DNA of 64,000 bases, taken from NCBI GenBank assembly GCA_002118135.1, contig BDIU01000008.1, positions 310,001-374,000 of the forward strand. The letters are read 5' to 3'. Of this stretch, positions 44,014 to 54,273 are shown in pieces; the stretch's first letter is position 1; every line of letters starts with the position of its first letter. The notes beneath the pieces are model-generated. The model made no database searches, was not told the DNA's origin, and saw only the letters and a program-made list of their open reading frames with translations. The stretch comes from Trebouxia sp. TZW2008. Its lineage: Eukaryota; Chlorophyta; Trebouxiophyceae; Trebouxiales; Trebouxiaceae. Position numbers and translations under genes: made by a program.

Positions 44014-47000
44014 ATGAGAGGCGTGATCTATGCTGTGATCTTCGGATGTGTCAGCGCAAGCGCTGAGTCTTTCAATCTAGGCATCCAAGGGTTTAGTCCG
44101 GAAGATGTGCGGCTTGTTGAAAGCACCTTCGCAGCAAAAACGGGCGCATTGAACAGGCAGTACCTGCTTTCGCTTGAGGTCGACGATCTGCTCTGGACAT
44201 TTCGGAACAACGCTGGATTGCCTGCTCCTGGCAACCCCTTCATCAATAGCTGGGAAGATCCGGGATGCGAAGTGAGAGGCCAATTTTTGGGCCACTATCT
44301 CAGTGCGACTGCCAGGCTGACAGGTGATAGCAGCTGCATGCACTGGGGGAGCATAGTACTCACAAGCACTAAAGGACGAGTCTGAACACAGATGATGAAG
44401 AGGTTGCGCGGCGCAGCTTAGCAATTGTATATGGGCTTTTCAAAGTCCAGCTTCATCTACGCACTGGCTACTTGTCTGCATTCCCTACAGAGCACTTCGA
44501 CAGATTGCAAGACTTGAAGCCTGTATGGGCCCCATACTATGTGGTGCGTAACTCAACAGCAATCTATGCCATTTTCAGCAGCAGGATCATGCCAAACATG
44601 TCAGCTGTGTCTCTGAACACCAGCACTTGCGTGCATTGCTTACAAATCATTCTGCATGGCCTGCAGATCCACAAGATTATGGCAGGTCTCCTGGACCAGT
44701 ACACCTTTGCTAACAATGATTTTGCCCTGTCCATTGTGGTGGACATGGCTGCCTACTTCACTAAACGTGTTGACGAAACACTGAGAGTCAATGGCACAGA
44801 CCACTGGCATCAGATGCTCAACAATGAGTTTGGAGGCATGAGTGAGGTGCTCCACAACTTGTACGGGGTGACACAGGATAAGGAGCATCTCAGGTTCAGA
44901 CACCTGCTCAAGCAACGCTGCTTTGTTGCCTGTGCACATCTGCCCATGCTTCTGACCTTTGCATATGCAACATCTGTGGTTGCACAAGTCTTGTACGTTT
45001 TGATCATAGTAACAACAAGAATAATAATAATAACAGTACCGATAGCGATATTAAGAGTAATAGCAATAGCAATAGCAATAGCAATAGTAGTAGCATCAGT
45101 ATTGGTATTAGTGATAGTATAATGGTTAATAATAACAATAAAAATCTCAATAATAGTAGTAATAACAACACAATAACAATGACAATGACAATGACAATGA
45201 CAATGACAATAGCAACACCAATAACAATAACAATAATAGTAACACCTTCCAGCAAGAGTGCTAGGTGTGTGTGTCACAAGTCTTGTCTCGCCAGCTTGGC
45301 TTGTTCTGAGCGTCACGGAATGGATGTCTAATCTTCAACTCATGAGAGTCGGACAAAACAATGCTGTTCCAGATCTTCATAGGCCGACCTTGGGGGTCCT
45401 AAGCCTTTGACTTGACCAAACAGCGTGACCTTGGGCAGTCTACTGTCTATTAACCTGCAGACGTGACCGTACCACCTGAGCCTCTTGCTCCTCAATTGAA
45501 ACTCTACGCAACACATTCGGCAAAGTGCCAAAGTTTCTGTGCATTTGATCCTTCAAGGATATGTCACAAATGTGTCTCAAACAGCATGTATGTTTGTCGA
45601 CAAGATTGTGACAACAATGGCGACTATCTGCATCCGCATCTATGCAGTCAAGCAGCAAATTTGGCTTACTAGATAACCTTTTATTAGTGCAGACAAACAT
45701 GGTAATGCAAGTGGGCATCAAAGTTGGTGCTTTGGCGCTTGTTTAACCTGCAATCACAGGATTGCTCACTGCACATCCTGATCTGCTGACTGCATGTGTC
45801 TCAGCTATCGGCATGTGCTTTAGAGAGGCCTGCTGTGCCAGTCTTGGAGCAACTCAATCTAGAGTTGGCAACAAAGTCAATCAGCAAGTGGGATGACTGT
45901 GATGTCCTGGTGCAGATTGGCTGGTCTGTTTGTGAAGCCATCTTTCTATGAGCCCCTGGTTGCCCTGCAAGACCCCCTGGCAGGACTGCATGCAAACACG
46001 CACCTGGCACAGGTCAGCAAAGATGCAGCAAATCTGCCTGTAAGTTCTGTTCATCTGCTCATGCAACCAACAGGTCACAGCACTGCAAGTGTCAAGCTGC
46101 GTCAGGCAGACATGGCCAAATTTCTGATGCATTTCATTCGTTCGTTCATTGACTCGTTCAACACGCATGCTAGACAGGCTCAACAGGCTTAGCTAGGTAC
46201 ACACTGGAAAGTGATGCTGGCAAATTAATCTTGTGCCTATCAGAGATACTGTGAAGGACAGAGATATCTTCTACACAGTTGTCTGACACGGTTGCTGTGC
46301 GTGTCCTGCCCATCTTGTGGTGAAGCTTCAGTCTAAACCTGAGTCTCAGTCTATGTGGGATTTGCACATATTAATGCATGCAAGATGGCCTGACATACGT
46401 ATTTGGCCTGCAGGTGAATGGGTTTGCAGCTCAGTATGAGAAGACTGGCGACAAGGATGCTTTGACGGCCGTGCAGCACTTCTTTGACGTCATCGCTCAT
46501 CATCACAGCTATGCAACAGGAGGTCAGTACTAAGCTGAGCTGAGCTGCAAAGTATTGCGGTCATGTACTGTCTTTTCTGTGTGGCAAATGTCATTTCCCC
46601 TTCCTGTCATATTGGCTTGTTGCCAAGGGCTTTTTGGGGCTTGACTTAAACAGACATTTGCTGGCGGCCAGGCTTACCTCAAGCAAGACGCATGGTGCAT
46701 GTAGCATGCGAGCATTGTAAAGCACACATGTTCAGAGTGCAACGAATAAGCAAGAAGACAGGCAGCTCTATGGTGATCATGTTGGACAGGGCTGTACATA
46801 TCTATACACATGTCACTTGTGCACATCTTCGTATGCTGGCTTCATGTGTACTGGTGTGTGCAGGCAGCAACGATGGGGAGTTCTGGGGTCCAGCAGACCA
46901 AGTGGCAGATGCCATATCCCAGGTGTCTTGTGCACAACTGGCTTCATTGTACTGCTTTGCTGCTTCAATGGGTTGCTTAATTGCAAATGCCGCCTTCTTT

Positions 47001-50000
47001 GGTCACGCAGCCGAATCCTCGCCACCCTGGGCCAATCAGTGCAACTGTCTGCTTCTGCATGATATGCAGAGTCAGGCTGCACCTTTGCATTGGCTTTAAC
47101 TTGTTGAACTCAGCATGCAAGTGTTGCATTGTCAGACTTGCGCAGGATGTGCAGGATTGAGCGTTTGCTCTGTCTCTTATGTGCTGCTCAGAAGCACATA
47201 CTTGAGCATCAGTAGCTCATTCTAGTGGCGCATGCGATCAGCCTTGTTGGCTGGCTAAAGCATGTAAAGATACACTCTCTCAGTTCTTGTGCAACATGCG
47301 CAACTGCATGCCGCTGCTGCAGCACATAAGCAGCACAGCATCTGCTCAATCTTGTGCAAACTGAGCACATGAAATGCTCCTGATGCGCTGCAGCAGTAGC
47401 ATGCACTTGTGCGTGGTATGCAGAACTGAGCCACTGACATGCCTCCCGTGTGCTGCAGCAACAGCATGCAGTTGTGCCTGGTGTGGAAACTTGAGCTAGT
47501 TGTATGCTTCTGATGTATCGCAGCAACAGCATGCCCTTCTCCAATTTGCAAAAGTCGAGCTACTGATGTGCTTCTGATGTGCTTCAATACCAGCAGGCAC
47601 TTGCGCATGCGGCACAAAATTGAGCTATTGATCTACTTCAGGTGTGCTGCAGCAGCAGCATGCAATTGTGCTTGGTGCGGGCACTTGAGCTAACTGTATG
47701 CTTCTGATGTATCGCAGCAACAGCATGCCCTTGTCCGCATTGCGCAAATTGAAGCTTTTGTTTTGCTTCTGATGTTTTCCATAAGGAGCATGCAGTTGTG
47801 CATGGTATGCAAGATTGCGCTACTGTAGTGCTTCTGATGCGCTGCAGCAACAGCATGCACTTGTGCATGACACACAAAATTGAGCAAATAGCAGCATATC
47901 TAAGGCATGGGTGGCAAGGCAGTAGGGCATTGTTCGCCAGATTGAGCTGCTTGTTTGCTTCTGATATGCTGCAGCAACAGCACGCACTTGAGACTGAGGA
48001 GACCTGCACCCAATACAACATGCTCAAGATAGCCCGCTACCTCTTCACATGGACAGGCAATGTGACCTATGCCGACTACTATGAAAGAGCCATCACGAAC
48101 GGTCTGCTTGGCACACAGCGCATGCCATCAGAACAGACCACTCCACAACTCAGCCAAGAGCAACATCAGCAAGAACTTGAGTCCAGAGCAGACTCAGAAA
48201 GCAGCAGCAGCAGGTCCCCTGTGACTGCTGCGACACAGTCAGCATTGCAGTTGCCTGCTCATACAAACATGGAAGCTGTTTCAAGGTGTGCTCAGCACCT
48301 GTTTCCCATGTGCAACACCCTTTCATGTCTGTGCTGTATTGCATTCTGTCAACACGGGCAGACCCACCTTTCTGGAATGTTGTGTTGGATGCACTGTCAA
48401 ATCTCAGCCCAAGAACAGCAGCACCCTTAGCAGCAGCTTTCCTGCAACCGCCACAACACAGTCAGCATTGCAGTTGCCTGCTCACACAAGCATGGAAGCT
48501 GTGTCAAGGTGAGCTTGGAACCTGTGTAATCTAAAGTCTGCACTCGTACACGTTCAATTGTACTTGATCAGCGAGGCCTTGCAGTTATAGATGCTTGTGT
48601 ATGAGCATGCGCACCTGCTGTCATTCAGGCATGCAATCGTACAGGGCCAGTGAAGCTTTGCAGTTATGGTGCATATGTATGAGCATTATTACCTGCTGAC
48701 AGGCATGCAATTGCATAAGGTTAGTGAGGGCTTGCAGTCATGGTGCGTGTGTAAGAGCACAACCACGCCCTGTTCATTGTGCTGGGCACCTTGACAGCTA
48801 TCTTCTTCTTTGTGTCCATATTCTTGGACTGGTCACTGAATGACAATCAGACGTGCACTTGTACAGGCTCCAATTACCCTCATAGATAAATATGCTACTG
48901 TGCAATGTCAATGAGGTCTTGCAGTCATGGTGCTTGTGTTTCCAACATGCAACTCTACTGTTTGAGCATGCGTACCTGGTGATTGAACCCGATCTTGTGT
49001 ACAGGCGTCATTTGCAAGGGTCTATACCAGCTGACACAGCAACACCTTTGATCGCTTTAGACAGCTATTCTGGCAACTGGCGTCAGGCTGCATTTGCTCA
49101 ATTTAGCGGCGCCGCCAATCAACAGCTTCAAGACAAGCCAGAAGACGCTCCAGGGCCAGGTGTGCAATACACCACCGTGATGTTGATCATCTACCACTGA
49201 TAGTAATAGTGCCTCTGCATACCTGTGTGGCACAGTACTGTTTTTGCTAGGTTGACTTGTGGTGAGCATCACAATGGGATGGCAGCTTTCAAGAGCAGAA
49301 CAGCCAGGACTGGGTCAAAACCCCGCATAGCTTCTGGTGCTGCTACGGTTTCTTTCATAACGCCTGATGTCACAGACACTCCATGTTGCCTTGCGTTGGT
49401 AACCCTTACAGCTTGCAAGGCACATGAATGCTTGCTGCAGACATGACTTGCGTATGTCTGTTTGCTGGCAAGGCGTATGTTGTTGCTGCAGGGGTATTGC
49501 TGTACTTACTGCCCCTGGGGGCAGGGCAGAGCAAGGGGCAGAACAGCCATGGCTGGGGCACTCCCCTGCATAGCTTCTGGTGCTGTTATGGCTCCTCGGT
49601 GGAGTCCTTTGCCAAGCTCACTGACTCCATCTACTTCTACAAGTATGCTCTGATCTGTGCCTCAGCCATCACACGCTTTGTGTAACAGTGTAGCACATAA
49701 GCTGGTGAATCTAGCCTAGTGGCATGAACCGGTTGCGTGTCGTTTTGTAGCACTTTGTGTGATGTCAGCAAGCAAACCATGCTGCTAGCAAGAAACTTGG
49801 GCTGCCTGAATGTCAGCAAGAATCAGCATCATGCGTAGCATCCTTTGCCTAGCGTGGTCATGAGTGCTGTAGGCTGAATTGTATGTGCCAAGAAGGCTGC
49901 AGGGCCAAATTGTGATCACGAAAGCTACAGGATGAGGTGCAAACGTTCTGAATGCTGCAGGCCAAATCAGAAGAAAGAGCCTGGCGGTCCTGCCGCTGAC

Positions 50001-53000
50001 CTGTACGTCAACCAACTGGTGTCGTCAACTCTATCATGGCGGGAGCAAGGGGTCACTCTTCAGCAGACTGCTGACCTGCATGGCCCCAACAACACAGCCC
50101 TTACAAAGTTAGCCTTCACAGTTAGCTACGGCCCCTCAAACATGCTGGTTGTGAAGCTCAGAATACCCAGTTGGGTTGCTGAAGGAACTGCTGAGGTGAC
50201 TCCCTGACCCTGCATGCAATCCCCTGCCCTTCCCCTTGCATGGCCCCAACAACCTAGCCCCTACAAAGGTTGCCTGCATAGTCAGCTACGGCTGTTCAAA
50301 CATGCTGGTTGTGAAGCTCAGAATAACCAGCTGGATTGTGGAAGGCACTGCTGAGCTAATCCTCCACTGCATGCCCCCCACTTCCTGTCCCACCCCTCTC
50401 CCATCCCCACCTAACACCCCCCACCCCCCTCCCCCTCGAATCCCCCTTGGGTCCCCTCACCTAGCTAGTCAGCTTTTCTGCCAAGTGTCCAGAATGCTAG
50501 CATGTATTCAGCAGACAAACAGCGACTTAAGCACTGCCAAACCACTGAGATAGTGAGCTTGGTCAAGCAGAGTCAAGCACAGCTGCTAAACAGACACATT
50601 GTATGCGATTGGTCACAGCTGTGAGGCATCATGGTTCACGGGATCACTTGTGGTGCAGACAACCCTCAAGACTGAGACAATTGGTGCTTGAAGGTCTCAC
50701 AACTGGAAATGACACAACCTGGAAATGACTCAAACAAAGCCTTCTGCTGCAAGGTACGCTTGAACGGCCAGACTTGGCGGGAGTGTCACCATCACACGCT
50801 TTCAAGCTCACCTCAGTGTTTGGGGACAGCTTTGTCTGCTGGCAGCTACTGCAGCATCAAGGGCGCCTTCAAAACAGGTGAGCAATCTGAGCCGAGATTT
50901 GGACCTGTTCTCTTGCCTCCACGTCTGAGTGTTAGGGCTAGCAATGTCGGTAGGCGGAGCTGAAGCGTTAGTGTTTGGACTTGAGATGTCGCTGTGTGTC
51001 ACAGTGTCTCAGGCAATCCAAAAAGATAGCAGAGAGCTTGCCACAGTAGTCAGCAAGCCAAAATGCTTGTCTTGTCTTGCCTCAAGAATGGCAAGACAAG
51101 CAGCTTGGCTGGCTGATTTTTGGGTGGCAAGCTTTCTGCTACCCTTCAGGATGCATGCACGAATGTCTTGATCAGGTTTGGACACAGGTGCTTTCTAATG
51201 CCTCACCCCTTGACTGAGTTGCTTTGATTTATGAGAACAATCATACCATGCACTGATGCAGCACTGCAGGCTAACCAAGCAGTATTTGCTGAGTGCACCC
51301 GGTGATGTCACAAGCAAGGACTTAATGGAATATGATTATTGACAATCATACGAATTCCGTACAATGACTGTCATCAGTTGGGATTGCGCGGAGCTGTGTA
51401 GAACGGTTGTTGTTGATGTTGGCAATTGTATGAAGCTCTGTACAATAGTTGTCGCTGTTGACGTTTGTATGAAGCTTGGTTCAGTGATCCTCGCTGTCAT
51501 CATTTGCATAGTGGCCTGCACAATGGTTGTTGTTGTTGGCAAGTGTGTGAAGCTTTGCACAATTGCTGTCGTTGTTGGCAACTGTCTGAAGCTGTGTGAA
51601 TTTTGTAGGCGATGTGATCACAGCCAAGCTGCCCATGATAGTCAGGGCAGAAACAATACAAGACAGCCGCCCAGAGTTTCAGAATCTAAAGGTGTGCTCG
51701 TGCATTCAGTCTTGACCTACATCATTGTTGCTAACCACATGTATCACCGATATTGCAAAGACAGCCAAACAAGCCATTGCATTGCGTCTTGACACACATT
51801 TTTTGTTGCTGAGTAGGTGTATCACTGTTCCCGCCAAGGCAGCAAAACAAGCCACTGCATCACAGTGGCTCTGGTTCAACCTGCGTCATTGCTGCAAAGT
51901 GTATTCGTCACTGCTACAAACACATCCAAACAGCTATTGCATTCAAGTAGGTTTCAACTGCTTGAGAGACTGCTCTCTCGTCCATGACACAGGCAAGGTT
52001 GCAAACTAGGGTGTAATTCAGGACATCATCTTTGACCTTGTGTGCTTCCCATGCAATCCTGACGAGCCAAATTGTCTGTTCCATCTGCACAGTCCATCTT
52101 GACAGACTTCCTGTGTCATGCTCACAGTGAATGATCTGCCAAAATGGCACGCATACACTGTTAGGCGCCAGTTTGTTGTTGCAGCTGAGCTGCAGAAGTG
52201 CAGTGTTTACATTCAGGCTGTCATGATTGGACCAATGCTCATGGCTGGTCTCACAGACGGCTCACGTACGATTGATGCCAACGCCTCTGACCTGGCACCC
52301 CATGTGACCGAGCTGACTGATGACGACTTAGTCAGCCTCAAACTGCAAGGCAGCAACAACATTTACCTCCAACAGAAGGGCAAGCTGATTGTTGCAGATC
52401 AGCTGCGGCCAAGCAATGCTGCCGCTATGGCTGCAACATTCCGCATGGTCAACATCTCAACCAGGTCGGGTAGTGTTGCACTGCCTGTAGAGGGCAGGGT
52501 CCATACTTTCACTGCCCTGTTGAATTCTGGCTGAATGCTCCTTTGGTCTGGATGCAGTTTGCATCACTGCAATACATGCTGGTGCTTGAACCCTTTGCAA
52601 GCTTGTTGGTCTGCTTGATAGTATGCATGCATCTCTATTAAGCATGACCAAGCTCTCTGCTTTTTACAGAATGGATACAGATGGCACCTGCATTGGCTTT
52701 CTGTTGTCAAATGGTCGCCTAAGTACTTGCAGGTATGCTTGCAGGTCTGATGCTGGCCCAGGATCTGGAGAACCTAATCAGCAAGTTGTTCTGGAAAGCA
52801 TGCTGTATCCAGATCAGGTCCTGACCATGAACCCACAGGTGACTGCCTCTAGTGTTGCTTCTTGTGTACAGGCAGTGTCAAAGCAACTTTGTCAGCTGTC
52901 ATTGCATGTTGCATGCATTTCATCACAGGTGTATGGCATCTCGTGCAAAAGCACGATTCGTGCATGTTGTTTGCTGTCAGCAGCCTTTCTGTTGTGCCTG

Positions 53001-53400
53001 TTGGGAAGACTGAACTTGACGATGCATCTATGGGGTTGTGTAGGGCCAGATGGAGATGCAACCCAGGAGAGACATGCCACTAGAACACTTGCTGTCTGTC
53101 AGCATTGTGCGATATGTAGCTTCAGAGGAGGGCCTCAGCAACAGCACTTCATCAAGAACAGTGGTGCTCGACATGCATCATGATACTGCTAGCAGCCGTC
53201 ACATTACTTCTGCCGATTTGTCAAAGGCGCTTGTGTCGTCTCAGTCAGAACTTGAGCCTATCTGGCTTTTGGAATCTGCCAAGGGTCAATACCCCACAGG
53301 AAGCAAATTGCTCAAAGGAGGTAGCGAACGTTTTGTCATCTCACCGCTCAGCAGCATAGTTGATGAGAAGTACACTGCATATTTCGACTTTGAAACATAG
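44014..53400 (+). CDS. GH127 beta-L-arabinofuranosidase (plant-type DUF1680), secreted
   Basis: Fourteen exons: 44014-44323, 44392-44543, 44667-44893, 45916-46012, 46414-46522, 46864-46922, 47975-48285, 49005-49159, 49492-49642, 49961-50195, 50754-50877, 52128-52464, 52670-52838 and 53044-53400. Phases agree throughout and the product is about 930 aa. It starts with a signal peptide (MRGVIYAVIFGCVSASA). The (alpha/alpha)6 barrel shows GYLSAFPTEHFDRL, WAPYYVIHKIMAGLLDQYTF, HSYATGGSNDGEFWG, ETEETCTQYNMLK and SFWCCYGS. The catalytic/metal set known from bacterial GH127 (Glu, Cys three on, and a Cys-Cys pair) is present at Glu327, Cys329 and Cys504-Cys505. Beta-sandwich regions follow (LVVKLRIPSWV, VRLNGQTW, IQAVMIGPMLMAGLTDGSRT), then a plant-type C-terminal domain ending EKYTAYFDFET. 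Likely role: removing L-arabinose from extracellular glycans or Hyp-rich glycoproteins. Residues ~368-473 form an unusual Ser/Gln-rich insertion between the catalytic motifs. Confidence 0.92.
45005..45245. repeat. AAT/AAC-rich microsatellite tract, likely retrotransposon 3' tail
   Basis: About 240 bp of near-pure short repeats (AATAGC, AATAAC, AATGAC, AACAAT). It directly abuts the 3' side of the reverse-transcriptase remnant at 45246-45690, as expected of RTE-like elements that end in simple repeats rather than poly(A). Confidence 0.75.
45246..45690 (-). mobile_element. Degenerate non-LTR retrotransposon 3' end (reverse-transcriptase C-terminus)
   Basis: The minus strand encodes RHICDISLKDQMHRNFGTLP in one frame and then RLRWYGHVCRLIDSRLPKVT in another, followed by LFGQVKGLGPPRSAYEDL. 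This is the sequence typically found at the C-terminus of RTE/CR1-like reverse-transcriptase ORFs. A frameshift near 45500 separates the two parts, so it is dead. It lies inside GH127 intron 3, antisense to the host gene. Two shorter copies of the 3' end are at ~21180 and ~29885. Confidence 0.82.
47335..47990 (+). repeat. Tandem array of the GH127 exon 7 acceptor junction, ~63-bp units
   Basis: About nine units, mean period 60-65 bp, with consensus TGCTTCTGATGTGCTGCAGC followed by AACAGCATGCACTTGTGC and AAAATTGAGCTACTG. The last unit is the functional acceptor itself: CTTCTGATATGCTGCAG followed by the exon start CAACAGCACGCACTTGAG. The array therefore consists of amplified, decayed copies of an intron-exon boundary, many still with a CAG. 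Confidence 0.93.
48400..48515 (+). repeat. Decayed copy of the GH127 exon 7 end
   Basis: It repeats the last ~80 bp of exon 7 and its donor at 223 bp spacing, including an exact ACACAGTCAGCATTGCAGTT and ATGGAAGCTGTGTCAAG|GTGAGC against GTTTCAAG|GTGTGC in the exon. It begins after an in-frame stop, so it lies in the intron. Confidence 0.93.
49280..49365 (+). repeat. Decayed copy of the central part of GH127 exon 9
   Basis: It matches 49520-49610 at 243 bp spacing: AGAGCA..GCAGAACAGCCA, then TAGCTTCTGGTGCTG.TA.GG. The copied part includes the catalytic Cys-Cys codons but not in an open exon. Confidence 0.9.
50236..50365 (+). repeat. Decayed copy of the 3' half of GH127 exon 10
   Basis: At 160 bp spacing it repeats the block from CATGGCCCCAACAAC to GGCACTGCTGAG and still reads SNMLVVKLRITSWIVEGTAE beside the exon's SNMLVVKLRIPSWVAEGTAE. 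The donor is changed (GAG|CTAATC instead of GAG|GTGACT), so it can no longer define an exon end. Confidence 0.95.
50376..50462. other. Strongly C-rich tract with G-quadruplex potential on the minus strand
   Basis: This intronic stretch has at least six runs of four or more C within ~85 bp (CCCCCC, CCCACCCC, CACCCCCCACCCCCCTCCCC). The complementary strand could form stacked G-quadruplexes. Confidence 0.7.
51385..51605 (+). repeat. Minisatellite of about 40-52-bp units in a GH127 intron
   Basis: Five imperfect units share TG.ACAAT.GTTGT.GTTGTT and GGCAA.TGT.TGAAGCT.TG. The plus strand happens to stay open (repeating C-M-K-L-C-T-I-V-V), but it is intronic and has no splice continuity with the enzyme. 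Confidence 0.8.
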
Positions 53401-54273
53401 TGACATGGTGCTTCAGACCCATGCTGGCAAGACTGAAGCAATAGCTCTGCTGAGTGAAACGCTGATGCGAGTGTAGCATGTGGCGAGAGTGTGAAGTTGA
53501 TGAGAGCGCGGGATTGTTGAGGGGTTTCGTTTTTGCACAAGCTATTGGAACGGTGAACATGTTTGCCAGCTGTGATTGTGGGCTTAGCAAGATCGTGTAA
53601 TTTGCATGTCACACAGCTGCAATCGTGTCTGTAATCTTCCTCTCGCTGGTCTCATTCAGCAAGGCGAGAATGCACGGCGCTTGAATGTCTTGCTGGCATC
53701 GCTGTTTCAAACTTGCTGAAGTGGTCCTTCAAGGCTTGCAACTGGTCGCCCATGGCTCTCATCACAGACGACTCTGCTTTTGCTCCAGCATTCCAGGGCT
53801 GTGAGCATTTCCTCTAAACATTCTCAGCGTGTGGGTCCGCAGATACTCTCATGCTCAAGACACCTTTGAGTCTCAGACAGGCTCAGCATGGCACAACATG
53901 TTTTGCCAGGTTACGGCGACCCTGATACACAGGCTGGCTTCGGAGCGTGTCTCTTGACGTTGGCCCTTACGAGGACTCACCAGCCAGCGCTGCCGCTCAT
54001 ACCTTGTATACGGGAGTGTTTGACATCGATCTGCGCGCAACGCGACAGGTATGTACATGGAGTGAATGTGGAAGCTGGTGCTGCCGTTTTGCAAGCCTTC
54101 TGGCTTGACAGACGTGAACTTGGCGTTCAGAGCCGGTGTCAGCGCGTATACGACTGAGCTTGCAAGTAAGAGGTGTTGCACACTGTAGTTGAAGTCAGCC
54201 TGCTGCAGTCGGCGCCGCCAGTAGCGTCACATGCGGTGTATGTACAGGTCTGACCGCATCCAGTAGCAAAACC
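53401..54273. other. Intergenic region between GH127 and TWINKLE, about 870 bp
   Basis: It contains the GH127 3' UTR (a TGTAA word at about 53594 could be its polyadenylation signal) and the TWINKLE promoter and 5' UTR. A plus-strand ORF at 53888-54157 is open for 89 codons, but I see no protein-like pattern or splice support. Confidence 0.4.

Noticed and set aside
44810..45316. Long minus-strand ORFs rich in Ile/Val/Leu that look like membrane segments
   Set aside because: They are translations of the AAT/AAC microsatellite tail of the retrotransposon remnant; hydrophobicity is an artefact of simple repeats.
51364..51792. 142-codon plus-strand ORF with repeating Cys/Val motif as a possible secreted Cys-rich peptide gene
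   Set aside because: It comes from a minisatellite in a GH127 intron and has no splice connection or conserved start.
53888..54157. 89-codon plus-strand ORF between GH127 and TWINKLE
   Set aside because: Starts with ATG but has no recognisable motif, no clear splice partner and unremarkable composition; more likely TWINKLE 5' flank.
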